A stretch of DNA of 48,635 nucleotides from Acholeplasma laidlawii (lineage in GTDB: Bacteria > Bacillota_I > Bacilli_A > Acholeplasmatales > Acholeplasmataceae): the NCBI RefSeq assembly GCF_015709225.1, contig NZ_JADNRS010000003.1, positions 1 through 48,635 on the forward strand, given 5' to 3'. Below are positions 7,362-17,188 of this stretch, one piece after another. A program made the translations under genes and the position numbers. A model generated the notes under the pieces. It was not told the DNA's origin. It did no database searches and worked only from the letters and a program-made list of their open reading frames with translations. Position 1 is the first letter of the stretch; each line of letters starts with the position of its first letter.

Positions 7362-8813
7362 TTAAGATAAATCTTTATATTTAACAATTGGATTTCTTGC
7401 GGCTTTTGCTTCATCTAGGCGTCTTACAACCGTGTGGTGCGGCGCGTTTTTGATGAATTCAGGTTTTGAAATTGCATCACTTGCAATGATTTTCATAGTA
7501 TCGATAAAGTGATCTAGTGTTTCTAAACTTTCCACTTCGGTAGGTTCAATCATTAGTGATTGACTAAAGGTTAGTGGGAAATATATCGTTGGAGCATGGA
7601 TACCATAATCGAGTAGACGCTTTGCAACATCTAAGGTTTTAATATCAGTTGACTGATCGATTAGGCCATCAAAAACAAACTCATGCATCGCGTGTGCCTT
7701 TATAGGTAGTTTAAATAGGTGTTTTAAACTTTCTTTAATATAGTTTGCATTGAGTGTAGCAAGCGGACCGATTTTACCTAAATATTCTTCACCAAGCGTT
7801 CTAATATAAACGTAAGCTCTTAAGTAAACTGAGGCATTACCATAAAAGGCAGATAAGGCACCAATTGTTTCTCTTGGTGTTTCAAAATAATATGTACTAC
7901 CTTCTTTATAAACAACAGGGCCAGGTAAATAGTCTTTTAAGAACGTTTTAACGCCAACCGGACCAGAACCTGGTCCACCACCACCGTGTGGTGTTGAAAA
8001 GGTTTTATGTAAGTTTAGGTGAGTAATATCAAAACCCATATCACCAGGACGAGCAATACCTAATAAAGCATTAAGGTTTGCACCATCGTAATAGAGTAAT
8101 CCACCACAATCATGAATTAAATCAGCAACTTCTAAGATATCTTTTTCAAACATCCCTACGGTATTAGGATTAGTTAACATTAAGCCTGCCACGGAATCGT
8201 CCAAAGCTTCTTTTAAGGATTCAACATTAATTGTACCATCTAAATTAGATTTGACTTCAACTACATCAAATCCAGCAACCGTAGCAGAAGCAGGGTTTGT
8301 ACCATGTGCTGAATCTGGAACAATAATTTTATTACGTTTTAAGTCACCTCTATCAAGGTGATACTTTTTAATGATCATTAACCCTGCGAGTTCACCTTGT
8401 GCACCAGCGTAAGTATTTAATGAATATGCATCCATACCAGTAATTTTAGATAAGTAACTACCAAGTTCAAAGTAAACTTGTAAGAAACCTTGTGACACTT
8501 GATTTGGTTGGAGCGGATGGATTTGAGAAAATCCAGGTAGTGTGGCAAGTTCATCGTTAATTTTAGGATTATACTTCATGGTACACGATCCTAAAGGATA
8601 AAAACCGGTTTCAACTCCGAAGTTTTTAAGGGATACATTTGTATAGTGTCTAACAACATCAAGCTCTGTAACTTCTGGTAAATTCGCAGCTTCATTTCTT
8701 AATAACTCTTTTGGTAATTTAACATGAGGAAAACTATCTTTTGGTAAATTATGACCAATACGACCAGGTTTAGAGATTTCAAATATTAATTTGTCATAGT
8801 ATTTTGCTTTCAT
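7362..8813 (-). CDS. gcvPB: Glycine dehydrogenase (decarboxylating) subunit 2, P-protein beta
   Basis: PLP-binding half of the glycine decarboxylase. With subunit 1 it releases CO2 from glycine and transfers the aminomethyl group to lipoylated GcvH. The PLP lysine is Lys270 in THLNLHKTFSTPHGGGGPG, followed by the Gly-rich loop. The motif PDSAHGTNPASA lies near residues 166-178. The 483-residue length is normal for the split P-protein of Firmicutes. Its ATG overlaps the gcvPA stop (ATGA), indicating coupled translation. A terminator follows directly. Confidence 0.95.
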   Translation of the reverse strand: MKAKYYDKLIFEISKPGRIGHNLPKDSFPHVKLPKELLRNEAANLPEVTELDVVRHYTNVSLKNFGVETGFYPLGSCTMKYNPKINDELATLPGFSQIHPLQPNQVSQGFLQVYFELGSYLSKITGMDAYSLNTYAGAQGELAGLMIIKKYHLDRGDLKRNKIIVPDSAHGTNPASATVAGFDVVEVKSNLDGTINVESLKEALDDSVAGLMLTNPNTVGMFEKDILEVADLIHDCGGLLYYDGANLNALLGIARPGDMGFDITHLNLHKTFSTPHGGGGPGSGPVGVKTFLKDYLPGPVVYKEGSTYYFETPRETIGALSAFYGNASVYLRAYVYIRTLGEEYLGKIGPLATLNANYIKESLKHLFKLPIKAHAMHEFVFDGLIDQSTDIKTLDVAKRLLDYGIHAPTIYFPLTFSQSLMIEPTEVESLETLDHFIDTMKIIASDAISKPEFIKNAPHHTVVRRLDEAKAARNPIVKYKDLS

Positions 8814-10123
8814 TTGAAGTCACCTATCACCTTAACAAAACTATCAATTTCTTGTTTACTTCGTTTTTCAGTAACAGCAAAGGTTAACAAACCATTACCT
8901 AAATCAACAGGTCCTAGAAATCCGTTTTCAACTAAATAATCATCTAAGGATTTTGTATTACCTTCGTACTTTAAGGTAAATTCATTTAAATGAGGTCGTT
9001 TAAAGGGATCTTTAAATAGAGGTAGTTTAAGTAGTTCGTGTTTTAAATAGGAAGCACCATTTAAAGATAACTGAGCAATATCAATAAAGCCTTGTTTACC
9101 TAGGCTAGATAAGTAAATTGCTACACTTAAAGCCATTAAAGACTGATTTGAACAAATATTAGAGTTTGCTTTTGCGCGTCTTATATGTTGTTCGCGTGCT
9201 TGAAGTGTTAATACAAAAGCACGTTTACCGTCAACATCAGTTGTTACCCCGCAAATTCTACCTGGCATTTTTCTAATGAGTTTCTTAGTGGTTGCTAAAT
9301 ATCCTGCATAAGCTCCACCAAAGGATAAAGGCATACCTAAACTTTGAAGATTTCCTGTTGCAATATCAACGCCATAAGCTTCTGGTGTTTTAAGTAGTGC
9401 TAAACTTTGTGGGTTTTGATTTAAGATAAATAATGCATTATTTTCATGTAATAAATTAGCAACACCATCCAAATTTTCAATATGACCATATTTGTTTGGA
9501 TTTTGAACAATAAATGCTGCAGCATCTGTAACAAGATGCTTTAATTCGCTTAAATGGGTAACACCATGTAATTCGGGTACCATCACAAAATCAACATCTC
9601 TATAAGTACCATAAGTTTTAATGATTTCTATAGTTCTAGGATGTAGTGTTTCTGATAGAAGGACTTTTTTTCTTTTAGTTTCTGCAAGTGCCATAAACAT
9701 AGCCTCAGCAGTTGCAGTAGGTCCATCATACATACTTGCGTTAGTAATATCCATACCAGTTATTTCACAAATCATGGATTGGAATTCAAATATATATTGA
9801 AGTGTTCCTTGACTAACCTCTGGCTGATAAGGTGTGTAGGATGTCAAAAACTCTTGTCTTGATGTCAGTGATTTTACTATCGAGGGTGTATAGACATCAT
9901 ATGCACCAAAACCTCTAAATATCGTTAGAGGTTTATTTTTACTTGAAAGTTCAATGAGTTCTTTAGTAAGTTCCAAATCAGATAATTGATTTGGAATACC
10001 ATAAGGTTTATTGAATTTTAATGATTTAGGTATATGAGAAGTTAAATCATCGATATGCTTAACACCGATGGTTTCCAACATATGCTCTATATCATGTTTA
10101 GTATGTGGTAGGTATTTATGCAT
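8810..10123 (-). CDS. gcvPA: Glycine dehydrogenase (decarboxylating) subunit 1, P-protein alpha
   Basis: Partner of gcvPB. The two-chain enzyme carries out the decarboxylation step of the glycine cleavage system in the cytosol. The opening YLPHTKHDIEHMLETIGVKHIDDL is the typical N-terminus of the alpha chain. YDGPTATAEAMFMA near residues 133-145 and GRICGVTTDVDGKRAFVLTLQAREQHIRRAKA are family landmarks. Length of 437 residues is normal. Nine bases separate it from gcvH. Confidence 0.95.
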   Translation of the reverse strand: MHKYLPHTKHDIEHMLETIGVKHIDDLTSHIPKSLKFNKPYGIPNQLSDLELTKELIELSSKNKPLTIFRGFGAYDVYTPSIVKSLTSRQEFLTSYTPYQPEVSQGTLQYIFEFQSMICEITGMDITNASMYDGPTATAEAMFMALAETKRKKVLLSETLHPRTIEIIKTYGTYRDVDFVMVPELHGVTHLSELKHLVTDAAAFIVQNPNKYGHIENLDGVANLLHENNALFILNQNPQSLALLKTPEAYGVDIATGNLQSLGMPLSFGGAYAGYLATTKKLIRKMPGRICGVTTDVDGKRAFVLTLQAREQHIRRAKANSNICSNQSLMALSVAIYLSSLGKQGFIDIAQLSLNGASYLKHELLKLPLFKDPFKRPHLNEFTLKYEGNTKSLDDYLVENGFLGPVDLGNGLLTFAVTEKRSKQEIDSFVKVIGDFK

Positions 10124-10132
10124 AGATACTAC

Positions 10133-10501
10133 CTAGAGTGTAGCTTCGTAGTCTGTTACATTTAATAATGAATTTGCTTCTTCAGGATTTGAAATTTCAA
10201 TTTCTACAATAAAGTTTCCAAATGGATCTTCATTGATCAGTTGAGGTTCTTGGTCTAAGGAAGTATTTACTGCAACTACTTTACCAGATAATGGCATATA
10301 TAAATCAGATGCGATCTTTACAGATTCTACAGCTGCAAATACATCACCTTTTTTAAAAGATTGACCCACTGATGGTAAATCAAAGAATACGATATCACCT
10401 AAATGCATTGCGGCATAAGAAGAAATACCTACTTTAGCTTTATTACCTTCGATAAATACCCATTCATGTGTGTCTAAATATAATACGTCGTTTTTGTTCA
10501 T
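10133..10501 (-). CDS. gcvH: Glycine cleavage system H protein
   Basis: Small lipoyl carrier that moves the aminomethyl group between P-, T- and L-proteins. The lipoylated residue is Lys62 in AAVESVKIASDLYMP. The N-terminal LDTHEWVFIEGNKAKVGIS is typical. Length of 122 residues is normal. It lies between gcvT and gcvPA in one operon. The lipoate-attachment enzyme and the L-protein (lpd) are not in this window and must be encoded elsewhere. Confidence 0.96.
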   Translation of the reverse strand: MNKNDVLYLDTHEWVFIEGNKAKVGISSYAAMHLGDIVFFDLPSVGQSFKKGDVFAAVESVKIASDLYMPLSGKVVAVNTSLDQEPQLINEDPFGNFIVEIEISNPEEANSLLNVTDYEATL

Positions 10502-10519
10502 GTTGATGTTCTCCCTTTT

Positions 10520-11596
10520 CTATACTTTATTATTTTTATTTATAAATTTTTTGTTTCTAACAACAGCTTTAACAAATTTATTTCTAATTTTTACATCTAT
10601 GATTGTACCTAATTTAGCGCAATTTATGTCGATTAATGCAAATCCTAATGCTAAATTCGTAGAAGGGGATAAATAACCTGTGGTTACTTGTCCAATAAGT
10701 TGATCATCTTTATAGATTTCGTATCCAGATCTAGCAATATTCTTTTCTAGTAACTCAAATCCAACATTTTTTCTTAGTGGATTTTCTTTATACGCCAATA
10801 ATGCATTTTTACCAATAAAGTCTTCCTTTTTAAAATCAACAGCAAACCCTAACCCGGCTTCTATAGGATTTATGGTTTCATTCATTTCATTACCATATAA
10901 AGGCATACCCGCTTCAAATCGAAGTGTATCTCTAGCACCTAAACCAATGGGTTTTACACCTAACTTATATAAGTCATCCCAAATCAAAGAAGCATAGGTA
11001 TCATAAGTATAAATTTCAAAGCCGTCTTCACCTGTATAACCTGATCTTGAAATTAGTAATGGACCATGTTCATTATGTGTAAACATAAAGTCTGATGAAT
11101 GTTTTGGTAAATCTCTAAATAATTTACTTAAAATATTAAAACTGTTTGGACCTTGAACTGCAATACAGTTAAACTTATCACTGATATTTCTTAAGTGTAT
11201 ATCAAATGAATGTTTTATTGAAGAAAGATGATTAAAATCTTTTTCAATATTTGAAGCATTGACTACGAGTAAAATTTGATCAGAACTAAATGGATAAACC
11301 ATTAAGTCATCGATGATACCACCATCACTTTTAAGAAGGAGTGCATATTGGTTTTGATATCTTAGCTCGGTGGTTGAAGATAACACATAATTTGCATAAG
11401 CTAAAGCATCTTTACCTTCAATCAGGATTTGACCCATATGAGATACATCAAACATACCAACATCTTTTCTAACCTGATGATGTTCTAGTGCAATGGAAGT
11501 ATAATATAGTGGCATTTGAAATCCACCAAAATCTATTAAGTTTGCACCCAAATCAACATGTTTTTGATATAAACTTGTTGTTTTTAAATTATCCAT
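10520..11596 (-). CDS. gcvT: Aminomethyltransferase, glycine cleavage system T protein
   Basis: Transfers the one-carbon unit from aminomethyl-GcvH to tetrahydrofolate, giving methylene-THF and ammonia. The opening QKHVDLGANLIDFGGFQMPLYY, the VSHMGQI segment and the GARDTLRFEAGMPLYGNE block are hallmarks. Length of 358 residues is normal. It is the first gene of the operon, expressed from a TATAAT at 11633-11638 on the minus strand. No glycine riboswitch motif is visible upstream. The system would link glycine to folate one-carbon metabolism. Confidence 0.95.
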   Translation of the reverse strand: MDNLKTTSLYQKHVDLGANLIDFGGFQMPLYYTSIALEHHQVRKDVGMFDVSHMGQILIEGKDALAYANYVLSSTTELRYQNQYALLLKSDGGIIDDLMVYPFSSDQILLVVNASNIEKDFNHLSSIKHSFDIHLRNISDKFNCIAVQGPNSFNILSKLFRDLPKHSSDFMFTHNEHGPLLISRSGYTGEDGFEIYTYDTYASLIWDDLYKLGVKPIGLGARDTLRFEAGMPLYGNEMNETINPIEAGLGFAVDFKKEDFIGKNALLAYKENPLRKNVGFELLEKNIARSGYEIYKDDQLIGQVTTGYLSPSTNLALGFALIDINCAKLGTIIDVKIRNKFVKAVVRNKKFINKNNKV

Positions 11597-11632
11597 AAAT
11601 AATTACCTTAATCCTTATGTTATGATATATCT

Positions 11633-11660
11633 ATTATAAACGATAAGTAAGTTTTTATCG
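11633..11660 (-). promoter_or_regulatory. gcv operon promoter with a flanking inverted repeat
   Basis: On the minus strand TATAAT lies at 11638-11633. Just upstream, CGATAA (11641-11646) and TTATCG (11655-11660) form an inverted repeat that covers the expected -35 position. No good -35 hexamer is present, so an activator or repressor site is possible. Confidence 0.4.
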
Positions 11661-11709
11661 TCTAATCTAAACTTTAAAATGTTAGAATGAATTTATGAGG
11701 TGTGTGTGT

Positions 11710-12402
11710 TTGAAAAAGTATTTTGTCTTTTCTGATATTCATGGAAACTTAAGACCCTTAGTAGAAGCTTTACATAAAGTCGGTTTTGACATGGAAAATG
11801 AAAATCATATACTTTTATCTTTGGGGGATCATTTTGATCGTGGTGTTGAAAATTTGGAAGTATTAGGTTATTTGATGTATTTTAATAAGTTAAATAGAAT
11901 CATCATGATTAGAGGTAATCATGATGATTTCTTACTGGATTTTTTAAAAGGAACTTCAGATGGCATATTTAATATTCAAAAAAACGGTTTTGGTAATACC
12001 TTAGCCCAATTAGCTAGTAAAAATGCAACCACAATACCTAAGATGAGAGATTCTATTAATGAAAGATTTCCGGATTTAATCGCACTTTTAGAATCCATGA
12101 TTCACAAATTTCAGTTAGGTAAATATATATTTACCCATGCAGGTTATGCCTATAGTAATAAACAAGGATGGTATTTATATAACTTTGCATCTACACCCTA
12201 TTTTTTAAAACATTTTGACACGAAAGACAATTATTATGTATTTGGTCATGCCCATGCTAAAGCTATGAATTATTACGAGTTAGGTGTTGAAAGTAATGAT
12301 ATTTTTGAAATGGGTAATTTTATAGGCATTGATGCGAATACTGTGTTAACTAAAGAAGTTCATGTGTTAATTTTTGACGAAGATGGAAATAGACTGTTGT
12401 AA
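11710..12402 (+). CDS. Calcineurin-like metallophosphoesterase (Ser/Thr phosphatase or ApaH/PrpE type)
   Basis: Two-metal phosphoesterase. The motifs are in order: DIHGN, then SLGDHFDRG (GDxxDRG), then IRGNHDD, with later His residues in FTHAGY and VFGHAHA. These are the metal ligands and catalytic residues of the protein-phosphatase/diadenosine tetraphosphatase group. Length is about 230 residues. An ATG at 11695 is in frame, but GAGGTG at 11697-11702 lies 7 nt before TTG 11710, so TTG is the more likely start. The gene is divergent from the gcv operon. The substrate is not clear. Confidence 0.8.
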   Translation: MKKYFVFSDIHGNLRPLVEALHKVGFDMENENHILLSLGDHFDRGVENLEVLGYLMYFNKLNRIIMIRGNHDDFLLDFLKGTSDGIFNIQKNGFGNTLAQLASKNATTIPKMRDSINERFPDLIALLESMIHKFQLGKYIFTHAGYAYSNKQGWYLYNFASTPYFLKHFDTKDNYYVFGHAHAKAMNYYELGVESNDIFEMGNFIGIDANTVLTKEVHVLIFDEDGNRLL

Positions 12403-12427
12403 CTTATAAATAGATGTATTTGAATAA

Positions 12428-12465
12428 AAAAATCCGCTTAGGTTTGTCCCAGGCGGATTTCTTTA
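12428..12465. terminator. Bidirectional terminator between the phosphatase gene and gpmI
   Basis: The stem AAATCCGCTTAGG/CCCAGGCGGATTT has an A-run on the left and T-rich sequence on the right. It separates two convergent genes. Confidence 0.75.
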
Positions 12466-12485
12466 TCTATATTTTAAAATACTGA

Positions 12486-14021
12486 TTATATTTTTTCGAT
12501 TAATGATTTACCAGTCATTGCTTTAGGTTTTTCAATACCTAATAAATCTAGTAATGTAGGTGCAACGTCACATAGTGCACCACTATTTAATTTGATACCT
12601 TTTTTAGTTACTACAACTGGTACTAAGTTTGTTGTATGTGCTGTATGTGGTCTACCTTCTTGATCACGCATTTGTTCTGCATTACCATGGTCAGCTAAGA
12701 TGATTGCTACACCACCAAGTTCATTGATGATAAAGTCTGTAACTTTACCAACACACTCAACAGTCACTTCAACTGCCTTTTTGGTAGCTTCGATATTACC
12801 TGTATGTCCAACCATGTCTGGGTTTGCGAAGTTAAGGATCATTGTTTGATACTCGCCTGTTTTTAATTCTGCAATAACTTTATCAGTTAATTCATATGCT
12901 GACATTTCAGGTTTTAGATCATATGTTGGAACCTTTGGTGATTCCGCTAGAATTCTAGTTGAGTTTGATAAAGGTACTTCTTTACCTCCATCAAAGAAGA
13001 AGGTAACGTGTGGATATTTTTCTGTTTCAGCTGCACGGATTTGTTTGAAACCATTTTTCTCAATAACTTCACCATATAGATCATCAAATGTTTGAAGTTC
13101 GAATGCCAAAGGTCCTTTAACAGTTTCTTTATAATGCATCATTGATACTAAGAAGATGTTTTTGGGTGCTTTAGAAACATTTAACATTGGTTTACCATCT
13201 GTGTAAATTGTTTTAGCAGCACTTGGATTAGATAATGCAGTTGCAATACGAATTGCTCTGTCAGGTCTAAAGTTTGCAAAGATGACGGCATCATCATTTT
13301 CAATAAGACCTTTTTCGTTTACGATAAATGGTTTAATGAATTCATCTTGGATGCCACTCTTGTAACTAGATTCAATACCATCCAGTGCACTGTTAAAGTG
13401 TGGGCCATCACCTAATGTCATAGCATCAAATGCTAATTGAATACGGTCCCAGTTGTTATCTCTATCCATTGCATAATATCTACCTGAAACTGTTGCTACA
13501 TTAAAACCATAATCTACTAATGTTTTAACAAAACCATATCCAGATTCTTGTGGCGTATCACGGCCATCAGTAAATACATGCAGGTAAGTTTTATCTAAGA
13601 TGTTTTGTTGTTTAGCAAAATCATATAATGCTAAATAGTGTCCCATTTGAGCATGTACTCCACCATCAGAAACTAGACCCATGATGTGTAATTTAGAATT
13701 ATGTTTCTTAGCATGTGCAACTGCATCTAAAAATGCTTGGTTCTTAAAAAAGGAACCATCTTTAATAGCAACATTAATTCTAGAAAGTGATTGCCAAACA
13801 ATACGTCCAGCACCTAAGTTTAAGTGACCCACTTCACTATTACCCATTTGTCCTTCTGGTAACCCAACAGCCTCACCAGATGTTACTAGTGTACTATTTG
13901 GATATTCTTTAAGTAAGTTGTCTAAATATGTTGTATCTGCAAGAGTTACAGAGTTTGAATCAGATGCTGGAGCTATACCAAGACCATCCATGATAATTAA
14001 AGCTGCAAATTTTTCTTTCAT
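12486..14021 (-). CDS. gpmI: 2,3-bisphosphoglycerate-independent phosphoglycerate mutase
   Basis: Interconverts 3- and 2-phosphoglycerate in glycolysis, the step before enolase, whose gene lies 1.3 kb away on the other strand. Metal-binding Asp12 is in IIMDGLG and the catalytic Ser62 is in QMGNSEVGH. Further landmarks are HVFTDGRDTPQ and the metal-ligand block ADHGNAEQM near the C-terminus. Length of 511 residues is normal. GAGGTATATAT precedes the ATG. A minus-strand TATAAT at 14050-14055 is a likely -10. Confidence 0.96.
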   Translation of the reverse strand: MKEKFAALIIMDGLGIAPASDSNSVTLADTTYLDNLLKEYPNSTLVTSGEAVGLPEGQMGNSEVGHLNLGAGRIVWQSLSRINVAIKDGSFFKNQAFLDAVAHAKKHNSKLHIMGLVSDGGVHAQMGHYLALYDFAKQQNILDKTYLHVFTDGRDTPQESGYGFVKTLVDYGFNVATVSGRYYAMDRDNNWDRIQLAFDAMTLGDGPHFNSALDGIESSYKSGIQDEFIKPFIVNEKGLIENDDAVIFANFRPDRAIRIATALSNPSAAKTIYTDGKPMLNVSKAPKNIFLVSMMHYKETVKGPLAFELQTFDDLYGEVIEKNGFKQIRAAETEKYPHVTFFFDGGKEVPLSNSTRILAESPKVPTYDLKPEMSAYELTDKVIAELKTGEYQTMILNFANPDMVGHTGNIEATKKAVEVTVECVGKVTDFIINELGGVAIILADHGNAEQMRDQEGRPHTAHTTNLVPVVVTKKGIKLNSGALCDVAPTLLDLLGIEKPKAMTGKSLIEKI

Positions 14022-14049
14022 ATATATACCTCGTTTCTATTTCAATAGT

Positions 14050-14077
14050 ATTATACTATACTTTGTAAAACGTTTAA
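14050..14077 (-). promoter_or_regulatory. Probable gpmI promoter
   Basis: Minus-strand TATAAT (14055-14050) has a weak TTAAAC 16 bp upstream. Confidence 0.45.
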
Positions 14078-14243
14078 TTATTTTATATATATGAAAGGGC
14101 ATACATTTTTAAAATATTAAAAATATGTAAAAAATGAGCATATCTAAGCTGCTAAAGTATGCTAAATATAGATTGTGAAAATCCCATAATTAATATATTT
14201 AAAACCACATTTAAATTCTAATAAGTTTAAAATTATCGTTTCT
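14078..14243. other. AT-rich spacer between gpmI and the ribU promoter
   Basis: Very AT-rich divergent spacer. It holds weak AT inverted repeats (around 14100-14130) but no reading frame, RNA gene or strong motif that I can support. Confidence 0.5.
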
Positions 14244-14273
14244 TTGGTATATATTTGTATATGATGTTATAAT
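14244..14273 (+). promoter_or_regulatory. Promoter of the FMN riboswitch-ribU unit
   Basis: TTGGTA and an extended -10 (TGTTATAAT) are separated by 18 bp. The expected start near 14280 leaves the whole riboswitch in the leader. Confidence 0.6.
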
Positions 14274-14292
14274 TTCTACGAATCCAATTAAA

Positions 14293-14410
14293 TCATCTTC
14301 GGGGCGAGGCGCAATTCCTCACCGGCAGTTAAAGTCTGCGAGCAAATTTACATTTGCAGGATCCTGTGTAATTCAGGTACCGACAGTATAGTCTGGATGA
14401 GAGAAGAAAA
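14293..14410 (+). promoter_or_regulatory. FMN riboswitch (RFN element)
   Basis: The conserved RFN parts appear in order: ATCTTCGGGGCGAGG at the 5' end, TTCCTCACCGGCAGT, GCAGGATCCTG, CAGGTACCGACAGTATAGTC and the closing GGATGAGAGAAGA. A terminator hairpin follows at 14434-14468, so FMN binding should cause premature termination. It controls the riboflavin transporter gene directly downstream. Confidence 0.97.
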
Positions 14411-14433
14411 TTATTCCTTTTTTAGGTATTTTT

Positions 14434-14468
14434 GGTTACCCGAACTTTATTTTGTTGGGTAACTTTTT
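14434..14468 (+). terminator. Riboswitch expression-platform terminator
   Basis: GGTTACCC/GGGTAAC stem (14434-14441 with 14457-14463) is followed by TTTTT. It lies between the RFN element and the ribU ribosome site (AAGGAGG). Confidence 0.85.
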
Positions 14469-14489
14469 ATTTACTAAGGAGGTTGCCAC

Positions 14490-15218
14490 ATGCAACAAAT
14501 TATAGAGTTTCTACAAAATAATATGCAAATTATAGAGATAAGTTTAATTACTATCTTTGCGATTGCATTAATCATCTTATTTATCTTTGCTTTTAAAGTT
14601 GAAGGTAAACTAGAAAGTCATACTAAGAGAGTGAAAAAAATGGTTACAATATCCATTTTATCTGCAATCAGTGTGATACTTTATTATTTCATAAAGTTCC
14701 CGCTTGGCTGGATACTGCCATTTATTCCACAATTTTTGGATATACAGTTCTCAGCACTTCCAATTTATATTGGTGGATTCATGTTTGGTCCAATTAGTGG
14801 GAGTATTATTGCTATTATAAGGTTCATAGTGAAGTTACCGGGATCCACTACACTAGGTACAGGAGAACTAGCCGACTTACTTATTGGACTTGCTACTGTA
14901 TTAGTATCCTCAATAATGTATCATAAAAATAAGACGAAAAGAACTGCGAGAACAGCTTCAATTTCAATTGTTTTTGTTTGGGTTATTGCAGCTGTTTTAT
15001 CTAACTGGTTATTCATATTACCTTTTTATATGAATCTTTACGGTTTTGATGCCGTCTTAGGCATGTTAACAGTTATACCGGGTGTGAATGAACAAAATTA
15101 TATGTTGTTGTATATTTTATATGCAGTTATACCGTTTAACATTATTTTGTCAGGTATGGTAAGTTTCTTAACCTTTGTTTTATACAAACGTTTATCAATT
15201 GTTTATAAAAAGATTTAG
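14490..15218 (+). CDS. ribU: ECF transporter riboflavin-binding S component
   Basis: Membrane S component that binds riboflavin for an ECF-type transporter. It shows about six to seven hydrophobic segments, an N-terminal extra helix, and the conserved core beginning KMVTISILSAISVILYYFIKFP, then FLDIQFSALPIYIGGFMFGP. The block RFIVKLPGSTTLGTGELADLL matches the RibU/ECF substrate-specific family. Length of 242 residues is slightly above the usual 190-210 because of the N-terminal helix. The FMN riboswitch directly upstream confirms the cargo. The energising EcfA/EcfT module is not in this window. Confidence 0.92.
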   Translation: MQQIIEFLQNNMQIIEISLITIFAIALIILFIFAFKVEGKLESHTKRVKKMVTISILSAISVILYYFIKFPLGWILPFIPQFLDIQFSALPIYIGGFMFGPISGSIIAIIRFIVKLPGSTTLGTGELADLLIGLATVLVSSIMYHKNKTKRTARTASISIVFVWVIAAVLSNWLFILPFYMNLYGFDAVLGMLTVIPGVNEQNYMLLYILYAVIPFNIILSGMVSFLTFVLYKRLSIVYKKI

Positions 15219-15267
15219 TTAAATATTCTATAATTAGAGTAAGTATGCGTTTTCATTGCAACATTAC

Positions 15268-15296
15268 TTTCACTAAAGGTTTAATTATTGTATAAT
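15268..15296 (+). promoter_or_regulatory. Enolase promoter
   Basis: TTTCAC and TATAAT are spaced by 17 bp. The leader ends in AAAGGAGAATTAAAA before ATG 15344, a strong ribosome site. Confidence 0.7.
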
Positions 15297-15340
15297 ATAG
15301 ATGGAAAAATTCTATAAAAAATTTTATAAAGGAGAATTAA

Positions 15341-16639
<1,299 letters not shown>

Positions 16640-16657
16640 TTATTAAAATATAAGCGT

Positions 16658-16688
16658 AAAGTGCTGCAATTAATTTGCAGCACTTTTT
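16658..16688 (+). terminator. Enolase terminator
   Basis: The 12-bp perfect stem AAAGTGCTGCAA/TTGCAGCACTTT has a 5-nt loop and is followed by TT. Confidence 0.9.
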
Positions 16689-16698
16689 ATTTAGAAGA

Positions 16699-16738
16699 GA
16701 AAGAATATATATTTTATATATAAAATCCATATTCTTTC
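16699..16738 (+). repeat. 10-bp inverted repeat upstream of mgsA
   Basis: GAAAGAATAT (16699-16708) and ATATTCTTTC (16729-16738) are perfect arms around an AT-rich centre. The right arm ends 21 bp before the -10 box of mgsA, so it covers the -35 region. A binding site for a regulator is possible. Confidence 0.5.
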
Positions 16739-16756
16739 GATGAGTGTCTGTTATCA

Positions 16757-16765
16757 TGTTATAAT
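16757..16765 (+). promoter_or_regulatory. Extended -10 promoter of the mgsA-rnr operon
   Basis: TGTTATAAT is an extended -10 box without a good -35. GGGGGT precedes ATG 16815. Confidence 0.6.
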
Positions 16766-16814
16766 ATTTAGTGATAGACATAGAATTAAACATATACATT
16801 ATGGGGGTAATCAT

Positions 16815-17183
16815 ATGAGAATAGCGCTCATTGCACATGATAAAAAGAAAGAGTTAATGATTCAATTTGCTAAAGATCATGAAGACTATTTATCAAACCA
16901 TACACTATACGCAACAGGTACAACTGGTAAACGTATTATGGAAAACACAAAACTCAAAGTAAATTTAAAAAAATCAGGTCCACTAGGTGGTGACCAAGAA
17001 ATTGGTTCAATGATTGCTAATGGTAAACTTGATTTAGTATTTTTCTTTAGAGACCCATTAACTGCACAACCACATGAACCTGATGTATCTGCATTATTAA
17101 GACTTTGCGATGTTTATGATGTTCCATTAGCAACTAATAATGCTGCAGCGGACTTGTTTATCAAACACTTAAAAGGGAAGTAA
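16815..17183 (+). CDS. mgsA: Methylglyoxal synthase
   Basis: Converts dihydroxyacetone phosphate to methylglyoxal and phosphate, a bypass of lower glycolysis under phosphate limitation. The catalytic Asp is in [11 protein letters not shown], the best-known family motif. [15 protein letters not shown] at the start and [12 protein letters not shown] near the end also match. Length of 122 residues is slightly short but complete. The start is set at ATG 16815 with GGGGGT upstream; an upstream ATG at 16740 would run through the promoter. It is the first gene of a long co-directional run. Confidence 0.94.
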   Translation: MRIALIAHDKKKELMIQFAKDHEDYLSNHTLYATGTTGKRIMENTKLKVNLKKSGPLGGDQEIGSMIANGKLDLVFFFRDPLTAQPHEPDVSALLRLCDVYDVPLATNNAAADLFIKHLKGK

Positions 17184-17188
17184 TCTAT

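Noticed and set aside
11597-11694. A glycine riboswitch before gcvT
   Set aside because: The interval is too short and lacks the conserved glycine aptamer parts.
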